Of a DNA stretch of 64,000 nucleotides, positions 35,207 through 43,428 are shown one piece after another. The position numbers and the translations under genes are program-made. Position 1 is the stretch's first letter. Each line of letters begins with the position of its first letter. The DNA comes from Oleispira sp963933055 (GTDB taxonomy: Bacteria > Pseudomonadota > Gammaproteobacteria > Pseudomonadales > Oceanobacteraceae). The notes beneath the pieces are model-generated. The model did not search any database. It was not told where the DNA came from and worked only from the letters and a program-made list of their open reading frames with translations. Where the stretch lies: assembly GCA_963933055.1 (NCBI GenBank), contig CAWVSY010000004.1:1-64000 (forward strand), given 5' to 3'.

Positions 35207-38200
35207 ATGATGAACCACTTAATCACCTTCGCCATCGAGCGACGCTGGCTAGTGCTTGCACTGACATTAATGATTGCAGGTTTAGGCATTTATAAAACCA
35301 CGCAATTACCCATAGATGCGGTACCCGATATCACCAATATTCAGGTACAAATTAATACCCATGCACCTGGCTATTCACCCCTTGAAGCAGAACAACGCAT
35401 TAGCTATACCGTTGAAAATGCAATGGCAGGCATACCTAAGCTGGATTATACCCGCTCGCTTTCTCGCTATGGACTTTCCCAAGTCACCGTCATCTTCGAA
35501 GAAGGCACAGATATTTATTGGGCGCGTCAGCAAATCAGTGAGCGTCTGCAAAGTATTCGAGGCGAACTACCCGCAGGGATAGAACCAAGCCTTGGCCCAG
35601 TCGCTAGTGGCTTAGGTGAAATTTTTACTTACGCGGTACGCGCTGAATATGATGCCCTTACCGATAATGGAAAACCTTATAGCGCAGAAGACTTACGTAC
35701 GATTCAAGATTGGATTATTCGTCCACAGCTCGTAAAAGTAGCAGGCATTACTGAAATAAATAGCATTGGTGGCTTTGCTCGCGAATATCAGGTTGCCCCT
35801 ATTCCAGGAAAATTATTTGCTTATAAAATAAGCGTTGCCGATATTGTTAATGCGTTAAAAACGAACAATCAAAATTCCGGAGCAGGTTACATTGAACGTA
35901 ACGGCGAGCAGTGGTTAATTCGCTCCCCTGGGCAATTAAATAATTTAGAAGAAATTTCTCAACTTGTGGTTGCCCGTCGTGATGACGCCCCAGTGCGTAT
36001 CAAAGATTTAGCGATCGTAAAATACGGCAAAGAACTGCGCACAGGCTCGGCGTCGCTTAATGGTGAAGAGACCGTATTAGGCACCGCCTTTATGCTGCTA
36101 GGAGAGAATAGCCGAACTGTTTCTAAAGCCGTCGCAAAGAAATTAATAGAGATTAATGATTCACTGCCAGCAGGTATTGTGGCTGAGCCTTTATACGATA
36201 GAACAACCTTGGTCGATAAAACCATTGCCACAGTACGCACCAACTTGTTCGAAGGCGCTGTATTGGTAGTGGCGGTTTTATTTGCCTTACTCGGCAATAT
36301 CCGCGCTGCCTTTATTGTTGCACTGGTCATTCCATTAAGCATGTTATTCGCCATTACTGGCATGGCAGTCAACCGCGTATCTGGCAACCTAATGAGCTTA
36401 GGAGCAATCGACTTTGGCATTATCGTTGATGGCGCTGTTATCGTGGTTGAAAATGCCTTACGCCGCTTAGGTTTAGCACAAAAAAAATACGGTCGCTTAT
36501 TAACCTTACCAGAACGTTTATTAGAAGTTACCGAAAGCACCAAAGAAGTTTTCCGCCCTGCGGTATTTGGCATGCTGATCATTATGCTGGTATACCTACC
36601 CATTTTTGCACTCACAGGCATTGAAGGAAAAATGTTCCACCCAATGGCCTTTACGGTTGTGGCCGCTTTATTAGGCGCATTAATTTTCTCGATTACTTTT
36701 GTCCCCGCTGCCATTGCTATTTTAGTGAAAGGTAAAGTAAACGAAGAAGAAAATTTCGTTATGAAAAATGCGCGTAAATTGTATCAACCACTATTAACCT
36801 TAGCGCTTAAAAATAGCCCTATCGTTTTTATAGGTGCTTTGATTTTAATTTCTACTACCGCCTATCAAGCTACCCGCTTAGGCAGCGAATTTTTACCACA
36901 GCTTGATGAACATGACATCGCTTTGCATGCGATGCGCATTCCTGGCACAGGGATCGAACAAGCAACCGAAATGCAATTATTATTAGAAAGACGCATTGCT
37001 GAATTTCCGGAAATAAAGCAGGTATTTTCTAAAATAGGCACCGCTGAAATTGCCAGCGACCCTATGCCACCCAATGTCGCCGATACTTTTTTAATTTTAA
37101 ACCCCATCAACGATTGGCCAAACCCAAACAAACCTAAGCAGCAGCTAGTCGATGAAATTCGGTCAGCGATTGCAGAACTTCCTGGCAATAATTACGAATT
37201 AACCCAGCCTATTGAAATGCGCTTCAATGAACTTATTTCAGGCGTACGTGCCGATGTTGCTTTGCGTATTTATGGCGATGACCTCGACACCCTCGCGGAA
37301 GTCGGAAATAAAGCCGCTAAACTATTAGGTCAAATATCCGGTGGCGAAGATGTGCGCATGGAACAAGCGAAAGGCCTTCCTATGATCTCAGTAGAGCCCC
37401 AGCGTGATCACCTAGCGCTACTAGGGTTATCGGTTGCTGATGTTCAAGAGACATTACGCAGCGCCGTGAGCGGCATTGAGACAGGGTTAATCTATGAAGG
37501 TGATCGTCGCTTTAAATTATTAGTCCGCATGGATGAAAACCTAAGCAAAGATCCACAAGCTTTGGCACAAATTCCTGTTGCAATACCCAACTCAACCTAT
37601 TCTTCCAAGGATGAAGAAGAATTAGATTATGTGCCGCTTGGTGAAGTTGCAGATATTTTAGAAATCGAAGGACCCAATCAAATCAACCGCCGCAGCGGTA
37701 AGCGCAATATTGTTGTCAGCGCCAATGTTGAAGGTCGTGATCTAGGTTCTTTTATTACGGAAGCTCAAGAGCTGATGCGTAATGAACTTAATTTACCCGC
37801 AGGCTATTGGCTTGAATACGGTGGCACGTTTGAACAACTTGAATCCGCTAGCCAGCGCTTAAGTATTGTTGTGCCGATTACACTGCTATTAATTTTAGGC
37901 TTACTTTATGGCGCTTTCAGTTCCATGCGCGATACGCTGATTATTTTTACGGGTGTGCCACTTGCGCTTACCGGTGGAATTATCGCTTTAACGCTAAGAG
38001 ATATGCCGCTATCAATTTCTGCAGGAGTTGGCTTTATCGCCTTGTCAGGGGTTGCCGTATTAAATGGCGTCGTGATGCTGTCGTTCATTAAAGAATTGCG
38101 TGAGAGCGGCTTAGAATTGGCTCAAGCAGTATGGCAAGGTGCAAGCCAGCGCTTGCGACCAGTATTGATGACGGCTTTAGTCGCAAGTTTAGGGTTTGTG

Positions 38201-38362
38201 CCAATGGCCTTTAATACCGGCACTGGGGCAGAAGTACAAAGACCGTTAGCGACCGTAGTGATTGGTGGCATTATTTCTTCAACATTATTAACGTTAGTTG
38301 TTTTGCCTACCCTTTATAAATGGGTGCATTCTCGCTTTAGCGTTAAGAGAAATGAGACATAA
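35207..38362 (+). CDS. czcA: Heavy-metal RND efflux pump (CzcA family)
   Basis: A 1051-residue HME-type RND transporter with 12 transmembrane helices and two large periplasmic loops. The proton and cation relay motif is intact in helix 4, with Asp402, Asp408 and Glu415 (DFGIIVDGAVIVVE), at the same numbers as described for Cupriavidus CzcA. This points to divalent cations such as Zn, Co or Cd rather than monovalent Cu/Ag, for which the motif differs. GAGGA lies before the ATG. It ends the operon of small protein, outer membrane factor, adaptor and pump. No metal-sensing regulator is adjacent. Confidence 0.9.
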   Translation: MMNHLITFAIERRWLVLALTLMIAGLGIYKTTQLPIDAVPDITNIQVQINTHAPGYSPLEAEQRISYTVENAMAGIPKLDYTRSLSRYGLSQVTVIFEEGTDIYWARQQISERLQSIRGELPAGIEPSLGPVASGLGEIFTYAVRAEYDALTDNGKPYSAEDLRTIQDWIIRPQLVKVAGITEINSIGGFAREYQVAPIPGKLFAYKISVADIVNALKTNNQNSGAGYIERNGEQWLIRSPGQLNNLEEISQLVVARRDDAPVRIKDLAIVKYGKELRTGSASLNGEETVLGTAFMLLGENSRTVSKAVAKKLIEINDSLPAGIVAEPLYDRTTLVDKTIATVRTNLFEGAVLVVAVLFALLGNIRAAFIVALVIPLSMLFAITGMAVNRVSGNLMSLGAIDFGIIVDGAVIVVENALRRLGLAQKKYGRLLTLPERLLEVTESTKEVFRPAVFGMLIIMLVYLPIFALTGIEGKMFHPMAFTVVAALLGALIFSITFVPAAIAILVKGKVNEEENFVMKNARKLYQPLLTLALKNSPIVFIGALILISTTAYQATRLGSEFLPQLDEHDIALHAMRIPGTGIEQATEMQLLLERRIAEFPEIKQVFSKIGTAEIASDPMPPNVADTFLILNPINDWPNPNKPKQQLVDEIRSAIAELPGNNYELTQPIEMRFNELISGVRADVALRIYGDDLDTLAEVGNKAAKLLGQISGGEDVRMEQAKGLPMISVEPQRDHLALLGLSVADVQETLRSAVSGIETGLIYEGDRRFKLLVRMDENLSKDPQALAQIPVAIPNSTYSSKDEEELDYVPLGEVADILEIEGPNQINRRSGKRNIVVSANVEGRDLGSFITEAQELMRNELNLPAGYWLEYGGTFEQLESASQRLSIVVPITLLLILGLLYGAFSSMRDTLIIFTGVPLALTGGIIALTLRDMPLSISAGVGFIALSGVAVLNGVVMLSFIKELRESGLELAQAVWQGASQRLRPVLMTALVASLGFVPMAFNTGTGAEVQRPLATVVIGGIISSTLLTLVVLPTLYKWVHSRFSVKRNET

Positions 38363-38410
38363 CTTAAACAATAAACTGAAATAAAAAGAGACACAAAGAT
38401 ACAGAAACAA

Positions 38411-38446
38411 AAAGGCCCAATCATTCAATGATTGGGCCTTTTTTTT
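38411..38446. terminator. Bidirectional terminator between czcA and kdsA
   Basis: A 13-bp perfect stem, AAAGGCCCAATCA / TGATTGGGCCTTT, with a five-base loop and a T-run on the plus strand; a shorter A-run upstream could serve the minus strand for kdsA. Confidence 0.9.
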
Positions 38447-38477
38447 ACATAAATGCATGAGAAAGCAGATGAAAAAC

Positions 38478-39317
38478 TTACTCAATAATCACTTTTTCAA
38501 ACGATTTAACCAAGTCATCAACCGCTTTCATTTGTGCCAAATAAGGCTCAAGCTTATCTAATGGCAATGCACATGGGCCATCACATTTTGCTTGATCAGG
38601 ATTGGGGTGTGCTTCTAAGAACAAACCTGCAATACCCAATGCCATACCAGAACGCGCAAGTTCGAAGGCTTGAGCGCGACGACCGCCAGCTGAATCTGTA
38701 CGACCACCAGGACGCTGCAATGCGTGCGTCGCATCAAAGATCACAGGCGCTTGTACTTTCATGTCGTCCATACCCAGCATATCAACCACTAGGTTGTTAT
38801 AACCGAAGCTAGAACCACGCTCACATAACATTAATCGGTCATTACCAGCATCTTGAAACTTAGTCAGAATATGACGCATTTCATGGGGTGCTAAAAACTG
38901 AGGCTTTTTAATATTAATTGCTGCACCGGTTGCTGCCATAGCCACAACAAGGTCAGTCTGACGTGCTAAGAACGCAGGTAGCTGAATGATATCAACTACT
39001 TCAGCAACAGGTGCTGCTTGATACGGTTCGTGCACGTCAGTAATAATCGGTACGCCAAACGTTTCTTTAATTTCTTGGAATATCTTCAAACCTTCTTCCA
39101 TACCAGGACCGCGGTATGAATTAATTGAAGAACGGTTCGCTTTGTCGAAAGACGCTTTAAAGACGTAAGGAATGCCCAGTTTTTCAGTCACTTTTACGTA
39201 TTCTTCACAAGTACGCATGGCAAGATCACGGCTTTCTAAAACGTTAATGCCACCGAATAATGTGAACGGTACATCGTTATCGATCGTAAGATTCTGTACT
39301 TGAACTGACTTAATCAT
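38478..39317 (-). CDS. kdsA: 3-deoxy-D-manno-octulosonate-8-phosphate synthase
   Basis: A 279-residue KdsA, which condenses phosphoenolpyruvate with arabinose-5-phosphate to make Kdo-8-phosphate for LPS. Visible motifs include FTLFGGINVLES, FKASFDKANRSS, ITDVHEP and DATHALQRPGG. Asn in the INIKKPQF region and the absence of an N-terminal metal Cys suggest the metal-independent class, but this is not certain. AAGGA precedes the ATG. In many gammaproteobacteria kdsA lies between pyrG and eno; here it stands alone between the czc operon and a repeat-filled gap. Confidence 0.95.
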   Translation of the reverse strand: MIKSVQVQNLTIDNDVPFTLFGGINVLESRDLAMRTCEEYVKVTEKLGIPYVFKASFDKANRSSINSYRGPGMEEGLKIFQEIKETFGVPIITDVHEPYQAAPVAEVVDIIQLPAFLARQTDLVVAMAATGAAINIKKPQFLAPHEMRHILTKFQDAGNDRLMLCERGSSFGYNNLVVDMLGMDDMKVQAPVIFDATHALQRPGGRTDSAGGRRAQAFELARSGMALGIAGLFLEAHPNPDQAKCDGPCALPLDKLEPYLAQMKAVDDLVKSFEKVIIE

Positions 39318-39439
39318 TCTGCCATTCCTTTTTATTCAAAAAGTTTGAAAATATAAATTATTATTAACTTCGCTGAGAATGCTTACTCATCAGCGTCTTT
39401 GTTATTGATTACTTGTTACAGCGTGCACTTTTGCTCACG

Positions 39440-39547
39440 CTAGAAGTTGAATTTTAGGCGGCACGCTGTGAATACGCCGCTTCGCTCTCCCTGTAAGCTC
39501 AACGATTCCTTCCCTGGAATCGAATGGCCTTTAAAATTAACTTCTAG
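39440..39547 (+). repeat. Intergenic hairpin element R4 (subfamily A)
   Basis: Arms CTAGAAGTTGAATTTTA and TAAAATTAACTTCTAG pair with one bulge. The core GGCACGCTGTGAATACG carries an extra segment of about 11 bases before TCCCTGTAAGCTC. The inner hairpin CGATTCC / GGAATCG (39503-39522) differs from R1/R2 at matching positions on both sides of the stem. Confidence 0.85.
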
Positions 39548-39628
39548 TGCTCACAGCTTACTGAACTCAAGATTCAAATACTGGTATTTCTTTTGAAAAA
39601 CTATAAGACACTCAAATTGGTTTGCATA

Positions 39629-39760
39629 GCATTTCGCGTATCGGTATTGAGTGTGTCGTTATAGACCGTCCTAAAAGAGGGATCTTTTAGCCGAGCCTAC
39701 AGGGAAGTATTTACGGCGTGTCGTATAAGGACATACTCAATATCGATGGTAGCGTAATGC
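39629..39760 (-). repeat. Intergenic hairpin element R5 (subfamily B)
   Basis: Read on the minus strand. Long outer arms pair (plus-strand ends GCATTTCGC and GCGTAATGC), and the arm sequence is shared with R3. The core ACGACACGCCGTAAATAC is a variant. The inner hairpin is perfect, CTAAAAGA-GGGA-TCTTTTAG (39671-39690), with a stem unlike any other copy. Confidence 0.85.
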
Positions 39761-39790
39761 GGCTAAAAAACCCGAAGTTGCTCTTTAGCT

Positions 39791-40948
39791 TTAAAGCACT
39801 ACTAAATTATCAATGTGTATCATTTCTTCATCGCCAACATAGCCTAACAACTCTTGCTGTTGCTCGCTGGTCTTACCACACAATTTTTGCGCTTCGCTCT
39901 GGTCGAAATTAATCAAACCTTTCGCAATCACTCGCCCCTTGCCATCCAAACAAGCAACTACTTCACCGCGACGGAAAATACCTTTTACCGATTTAACGCC
40001 CACTGGCAATAAACTATTATCACCCTTCTTCAGTGCCTTCACCGCGCCGTCATCCAAAATCAACTCACCTGAATGACGTAAATGCCCTGCAATCCACTGC
40101 TTGCGAGCAACTTCCGGTTCAGTATCTGCAACCAAAAGTGTACCAATTTTTTCTTTCGCACGTAAACGCGTCAAAACATTCTCAATACGTCCACCAACAA
40201 TCACCGTATCCGCACCAGAACGCGCCGCAACACCTGCCGCAGTTACTTTAGTAATCATACCACCACGACCCAACGCACCACCATCACCGGCCATCGCAGC
40301 AAAAGATTTATCAGATGCATGGCCTTCCGTAATCAACTCAGCATCTTCATTATGACGCGGATCTTTGGTAAACAAACCATCTTGATCTGTAAGAATAACC
40401 AGAGTATCGGCTTCTACTAAATTCGCAACCAAAGCGCCTAATGTATCATTATCACCGAAACGGATTTCATCCGTAATCACCGTATCATTTTCATTGACGA
40501 TCGGCACAACCCCCATAGAAATCAACGTACGCAAAGTAGAGCGCGCATTCAGATAGCGTTGGCGATTGGATAAATCAGCGTGAGTTAATAAGATTTGTGC
40601 GGTGTGTTTATCGTGCTGTTTAAAAGCGGTTTCGTACGCTTGAACTAATCCCATCTGACCAACCGCAGCCGCTGCCTGAAGCTGATGAACTTCACTAGGG
40701 CGTGACGTCCAGCCTAAGCGTGACATGCCTTCGGCAACCGAGCCAGATGAAACCAAAACAATTTCAATGCCTTGCGACATCAAATCAGCAATTTGATCTA
40801 CCCAGGCTTGAATGCCTGGGCGATTAAGGCCTTTGCCGTCATTCGTGAGCAGAGCACTACCAATCTTAATAACCCATCGCTGCCCTGATACAAGGCGGTC
40901 TCTGGCGGTATTTAAATCAACAGCTGGTTTCATCACTCTGATACTCAT
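39791..40948 (-). CDS. proB: Glutamate 5-kinase
   Basis: A 385-residue ProB, the first enzyme of proline synthesis, phosphorylating glutamate. An amino acid kinase domain (about residues 20-270; VIKIGSALLTNDG, VSSGSVAEGM, NENDTVITDEIRFGDND) is followed by a C-terminal PUA domain (about 290-380). It is slightly longer than E. coli ProB. A second in-frame ATG at 40933 is possible; neither has a strong ribosome site, so the start is not certain. It lies 66 bp downstream of obgE on the same strand, the standard obgE-proB order. Confidence 0.93.
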   Translation of the reverse strand: MSIRVMKPAVDLNTARDRLVSGQRWVIKIGSALLTNDGKGLNRPGIQAWVDQIADLMSQGIEIVLVSSGSVAEGMSRLGWTSRPSEVHQLQAAAAVGQMGLVQAYETAFKQHDKHTAQILLTHADLSNRQRYLNARSTLRTLISMGVVPIVNENDTVITDEIRFGDNDTLGALVANLVEADTLVILTDQDGLFTKDPRHNEDAELITEGHASDKSFAAMAGDGGALGRGGMITKVTAAGVAARSGADTVIVGGRIENVLTRLRAKEKIGTLLVADTEPEVARKQWIAGHLRHSGELILDDGAVKALKKGDNSLLPVGVKSVKGIFRRGEVVACLDGKGRVIAKGLINFDQSEAQKLCGKTSEQQQELLGYVGDEEMIHIDNLVVL

Positions 40949-41014
40949 TAATGTTCTATCGGCTAATTTTCAATATTCCCTTCCCTCTATTACAAAGAGA
41001 ATAGCGAAGAGATT

Positions 41015-42211
41015 TTACTCCTGAACCCACTCAACTTCTACATCGTAGTCGTCTTCATCATCTTCCAAACCGGCCTTACGGGCAGCGGCACGCTGACGAC
41101 GATATTCAGCCAACTCTTCCATACGATCACGAGACTCTTGCTCAACGGTTTCACGCTCAATCACAATTTGAGCAGCAAATTCAGGCTCTTCCGCAGCACG
41201 CTCACGGCGCGCTTCAATGTAATCCATAATGTCATTGGTCAGCGGCTTAGTACCCTCACCGGTCAATGCTGAGATCTGGTAAACAGGGCCTTTCCAGCCT
41301 GTTTTCTCTAATAAAGCTTGGCACAACTCTTCATGCTCTTCTTCTGAAACAAGATCTAACTTGTTCAATACCAACCAGCGATCACGCTGTGCAAGTGCTG
41401 GCGAGAAACGTTCAAGCTCGCGACTAATGGCCAGCATATTCTCAGCCGGATCACTTTCATCAAACGGTGCCATATCAACGATATGCAGCATCAATTGCGT
41501 ACGTACTAGGTGCTTCAAGAAACGAATACCTAGACCTGCACCATCCGATGCACCTTCGATCAAACCCGGAATATCGGCAATCACGAAGCTCTTATGCTGT
41601 CTTACCGAGACCACACCTAAGTTAGGAACTAAAGTGGTGAACGGATAATCAGCAACTTTCGGCTTAGCTGCAGATACTGAGCGAATGAAAGTCGACTTAC
41701 CGGCATTCGGCAACCCTAACAAACCAACGTCTGCTAATACTTTCATTTCAAATTTAATGTTGCGCGACTCACCAGGCTGGCCCGGTTTAGTCTGACGCGG
41801 GGCACGGTTTACTGACGATTTAAAACGGGTATTACCCAAACCGTGGAAACCACCCTGAGCAACCATCAATGTCTGCTGATCTTCTGCAAGATCGCCTAAT
41901 ACTTCTAAAGTATCTTCATCAATGATTGTCGTGCCAACAGGCACCTTCAAGATAATATCTTCGCCTTTATGGCCCGTCATATCACGGCTCTGGCCGTTCT
42001 TACCGTTTTCTGCACGATAACGACGAGTATAACGATAATCAATAAGCGTATTAACAGCATCGTCAGCTTGAACATAAACTGAACCGCCATCACCACCATC
42101 ACCGCCATTTGGGCCGCCTTTGGCAACGAATTTTTCACGGTGGAAGCTCATGCAACCATTACCACCTTTACCAGCGTCTACGCTGATGCTGGCTTCATCT
42201 ACAAATTTCAT
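41015..42211 (-). CDS. obgE: Obg-family GTPase (ObgE/CgtA)
   Basis: A 398-residue Obg GTPase linked to 50S ribosome maturation and stress response. The glycine-rich Obg fold spans about residues 1-158 (SFHREKFVAKGGPNGGDGGDGG). The G domain shows G1 GLPNAGKSTF, G3 DIPGLIEGA, G4 NKLD and G5 SALTG. An acidic C-terminal tail of Asp/Glu residues (41015-41090) is typical of proteobacterial Obg. GAGAGG precedes the ATG. Although rpmA is upstream on the same strand, a terminator and repeat R6 separate them, so obgE probably has its own promoter. Confidence 0.95.
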   Translation of the reverse strand: MKFVDEASISVDAGKGGNGCMSFHREKFVAKGGPNGGDGGDGGSVYVQADDAVNTLIDYRYTRRYRAENGKNGQSRDMTGHKGEDIILKVPVGTTIIDEDTLEVLGDLAEDQQTLMVAQGGFHGLGNTRFKSSVNRAPRQTKPGQPGESRNIKFEMKVLADVGLLGLPNAGKSTFIRSVSAAKPKVADYPFTTLVPNLGVVSVRQHKSFVIADIPGLIEGASDGAGLGIRFLKHLVRTQLMLHIVDMAPFDESDPAENMLAISRELERFSPALAQRDRWLVLNKLDLVSEEEHEELCQALLEKTGWKGPVYQISALTGEGTKPLTNDIMDYIEARRERAAEEPEFAAQIVIERETVEQESRDRMEELAEYRRQRAAARKAGLEDDEDDYDVEVEWVQE

Positions 42212-42253
42212 GGCAACCTCTCGTATTCATTCCCATAGACCAATCTTAATAAC

Positions 42254-42389
42254 CGAATCAGAACAGCACTGCTTTAAATCAGCAGTTACTTATGTCCTTT
42301 TACGGCACGCAGCGAGTACGTCCATGCATGCTCGAAGATCCCGTCCATGGGATCTGACGGCCTTAAATCACACAAGTAATACTGATTCG
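42254..42389 (+). repeat. Intergenic hairpin element R6 (divergent subfamily)
   Basis: The outermost arms CGAATCAG (42254) and CTGATTCG (42382) pair, with further pairing of the TTACTTATGT and ACACAAGTAA segments. The core ACGGCACGCAGCGAGTACGT is conserved. The inner hairpin AGATCCC-GTCCAT-GGGATCT (42336-42355) is perfect and again has its own stem sequence. It lies between rpmA and obgE. Confidence 0.8.
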
Positions 42390-42451
42390 CAGAGCGCTCA
42401 GTTTCTTGCATCTTTATTTGGCACTAAATTCTATAAAACAATTTTTTCAAA

Positions 42452-42479
42452 CAAAAACGCCCCAGCAAGGCCAGGGCGT
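42452..42479 (-). terminator. Intrinsic terminator of rplU-rpmA
   Basis: On the minus strand, ACGCCC ... GGGCGT stem followed by TTTTTG, 27 bp after the rpmA stop. Confidence 0.8.
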
Positions 42480-42506
42480 CTTCGATAACACATTTAACGG
42501 TAAAAC

Positions 42507-42767
42507 TTAGCTAGCAGCGATGATGCTAATCGTTTTACGGTTATTTGGGCCTTTAACTTCAAACTTAACTTCGCCCGCTTCAGTAGCGAACAAAGTGTGG
42601 TCACGACCACAACGAACGTTAGTTCCAGGGTGGAACTTAGTGCCGCGTTGACGAACCAAGATGTTTCCAGCTTTTGCCTGTTGGCCACCGAACAGTTTCA
42701 CGCCTAAGCGTTTTGATTCACTGTCGCGACCGTTATTAGTACTACCACCAGCTTTTTTGTGAGCCAT
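42507..42767 (-). CDS. rpmA: 50S ribosomal protein L27
   Basis: An 86-residue L27. The N-terminus AHKKAGGSTNNGRDSESKRL is diagnostic, and this tail reaches the peptidyl-transferase centre. VRQRGTKFHPGTNV is the conserved core. GGAGG sits 8 bases before the ATG. It follows rplU by 83 bp, and the two form the usual rplU-rpmA operon ending at a terminator. Confidence 0.97.
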   Translation of the reverse strand: MAHKKAGGSTNNGRDSESKRLGVKLFGGQQAKAGNILVRQRGTKFHPGTNVRCGRDHTLFATEAGEVKFEVKGPNNRKTISIIAAS

Positions 42768-42850
42768 GCTCTAGCCTCCAAATTTGGTTCCCTTGGTGCA
42801 TCACTGCCGCCAAGTTCGCCGTAATTAATAAATAAGTTATAAAGTCAGAA

Positions 42851-43162
42851 TTAACCAGCGATGCTAGTAATCTTGATCTCAGTGAACCACTGACGGTGGC
42901 CCATTTGCTTCATGTGGTGCTTACGACGCTTGAACTTCATAATTTTAACTTTCTTATGACGGCCATGAGCAACTACTTCAGCACTTACTTTAGCGCCTTC
43001 AACAACAGGCTGACCGATTTTAACATCGTCGCCATTGCCGATTAGCAAAACTTTTTCGATCACTACGGCTTCGCCAGTAGCTACTTCAAGTTTTTCAACT
43101 TTAAGTGTTTGACCTTCTTCAACACGGTACTGTTTACCGCCTGTAACAACAACTGCGTACAT
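42851..43162 (-). CDS. rplU: 50S ribosomal protein L21
   Basis: A 103-residue L21 that binds 23S rRNA with L20. The N-terminus MYAVVVTGGKQYRVEEGQ and the basic C-terminal KFKRRKHHMKQMGHRQ are characteristic. GGAG lies 8 bases before the ATG. It is divergent from ispB, as in Pseudomonas and E. coli; the 266-bp spacer must hold its promoter, which I could not place with confidence. Confidence 0.97.
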   Translation of the reverse strand: MYAVVVTGGKQYRVEEGQTLKVEKLEVATGEAVVIEKVLLIGNGDDVKIGQPVVEGAKVSAEVVAHGRHKKVKIMKFKRRKHHMKQMGHRQWFTEIKITSIAG

Positions 43163-43356
43163 CGCAATGTCTCCGTTATGGATTTAAGAATCTAAACACC
43201 GAACCTCGCAAGTGATTTTACTCAGCATGCCGTTGCTTTTGTTCTAGTTTTACGGGAAATACTCTGATTTCCAATATAGTAGAGAACGGAATTTCGGGGC
43301 GCGAAATTGTAACTCAACTGCCATCCTAGCGCAAGCATCAGATTCACCATCACCAC

Positions 43357-43385
43357 TTGACACTTTACGCCCTTGGCAATAGCAT
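43357..43385 (+). promoter_or_regulatory. Sigma-70 promoter of ispB
   Basis: TTGACA (43357-43362), a 17-bp spacer and TAGCAT (43380-43385), with a predicted leader of about 37 bases to the ispB ATG. Confidence 0.7.
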
Positions 43386-43428
43386 GTTCATCCCTTATTC
43401 CCTCTAGCCTAAAGGCACTATTTTCACC

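Larger units (their letters stand above)
39318..39790. other. 473-bp gap between kdsA and proB, filled by two repeats
   Basis: No supported gene. It contains copies R4 (forward) and R5 (reverse) with 81 bp between them. The kdsA promoter must lie upstream of 39317 within the left part, but no clear -10/-35 pair was recognised. Confidence 0.7.

Noticed and set aside
35959..36714. A 251-codon minus-strand open frame inside czcA
   Set aside because: It is fully antisense to a well-supported RND pump, with Thr/Lys/Asn-rich low-complexity sequence and no domain.
39718..39912. A 64-codon plus-strand open frame before proB
   Set aside because: It spans the end of repeat R5 and the antisense of the proB 3-prime end, with no ribosome site.
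25731..42389. Repeat elements as integron attC sites
   Set aside because: GTTGAAT in subfamily A fits the attC GTTRRRY box, but the opposite arm does not fit RYYYAAC, there is no integrase, and the elements lie among ordinary chromosomal genes rather than cassettes.
25731..42389. Repeat elements as a CRISPR array
   Set aside because: Copies are dispersed over kilobases in both orientations, differ in arms, and no cas genes are present.
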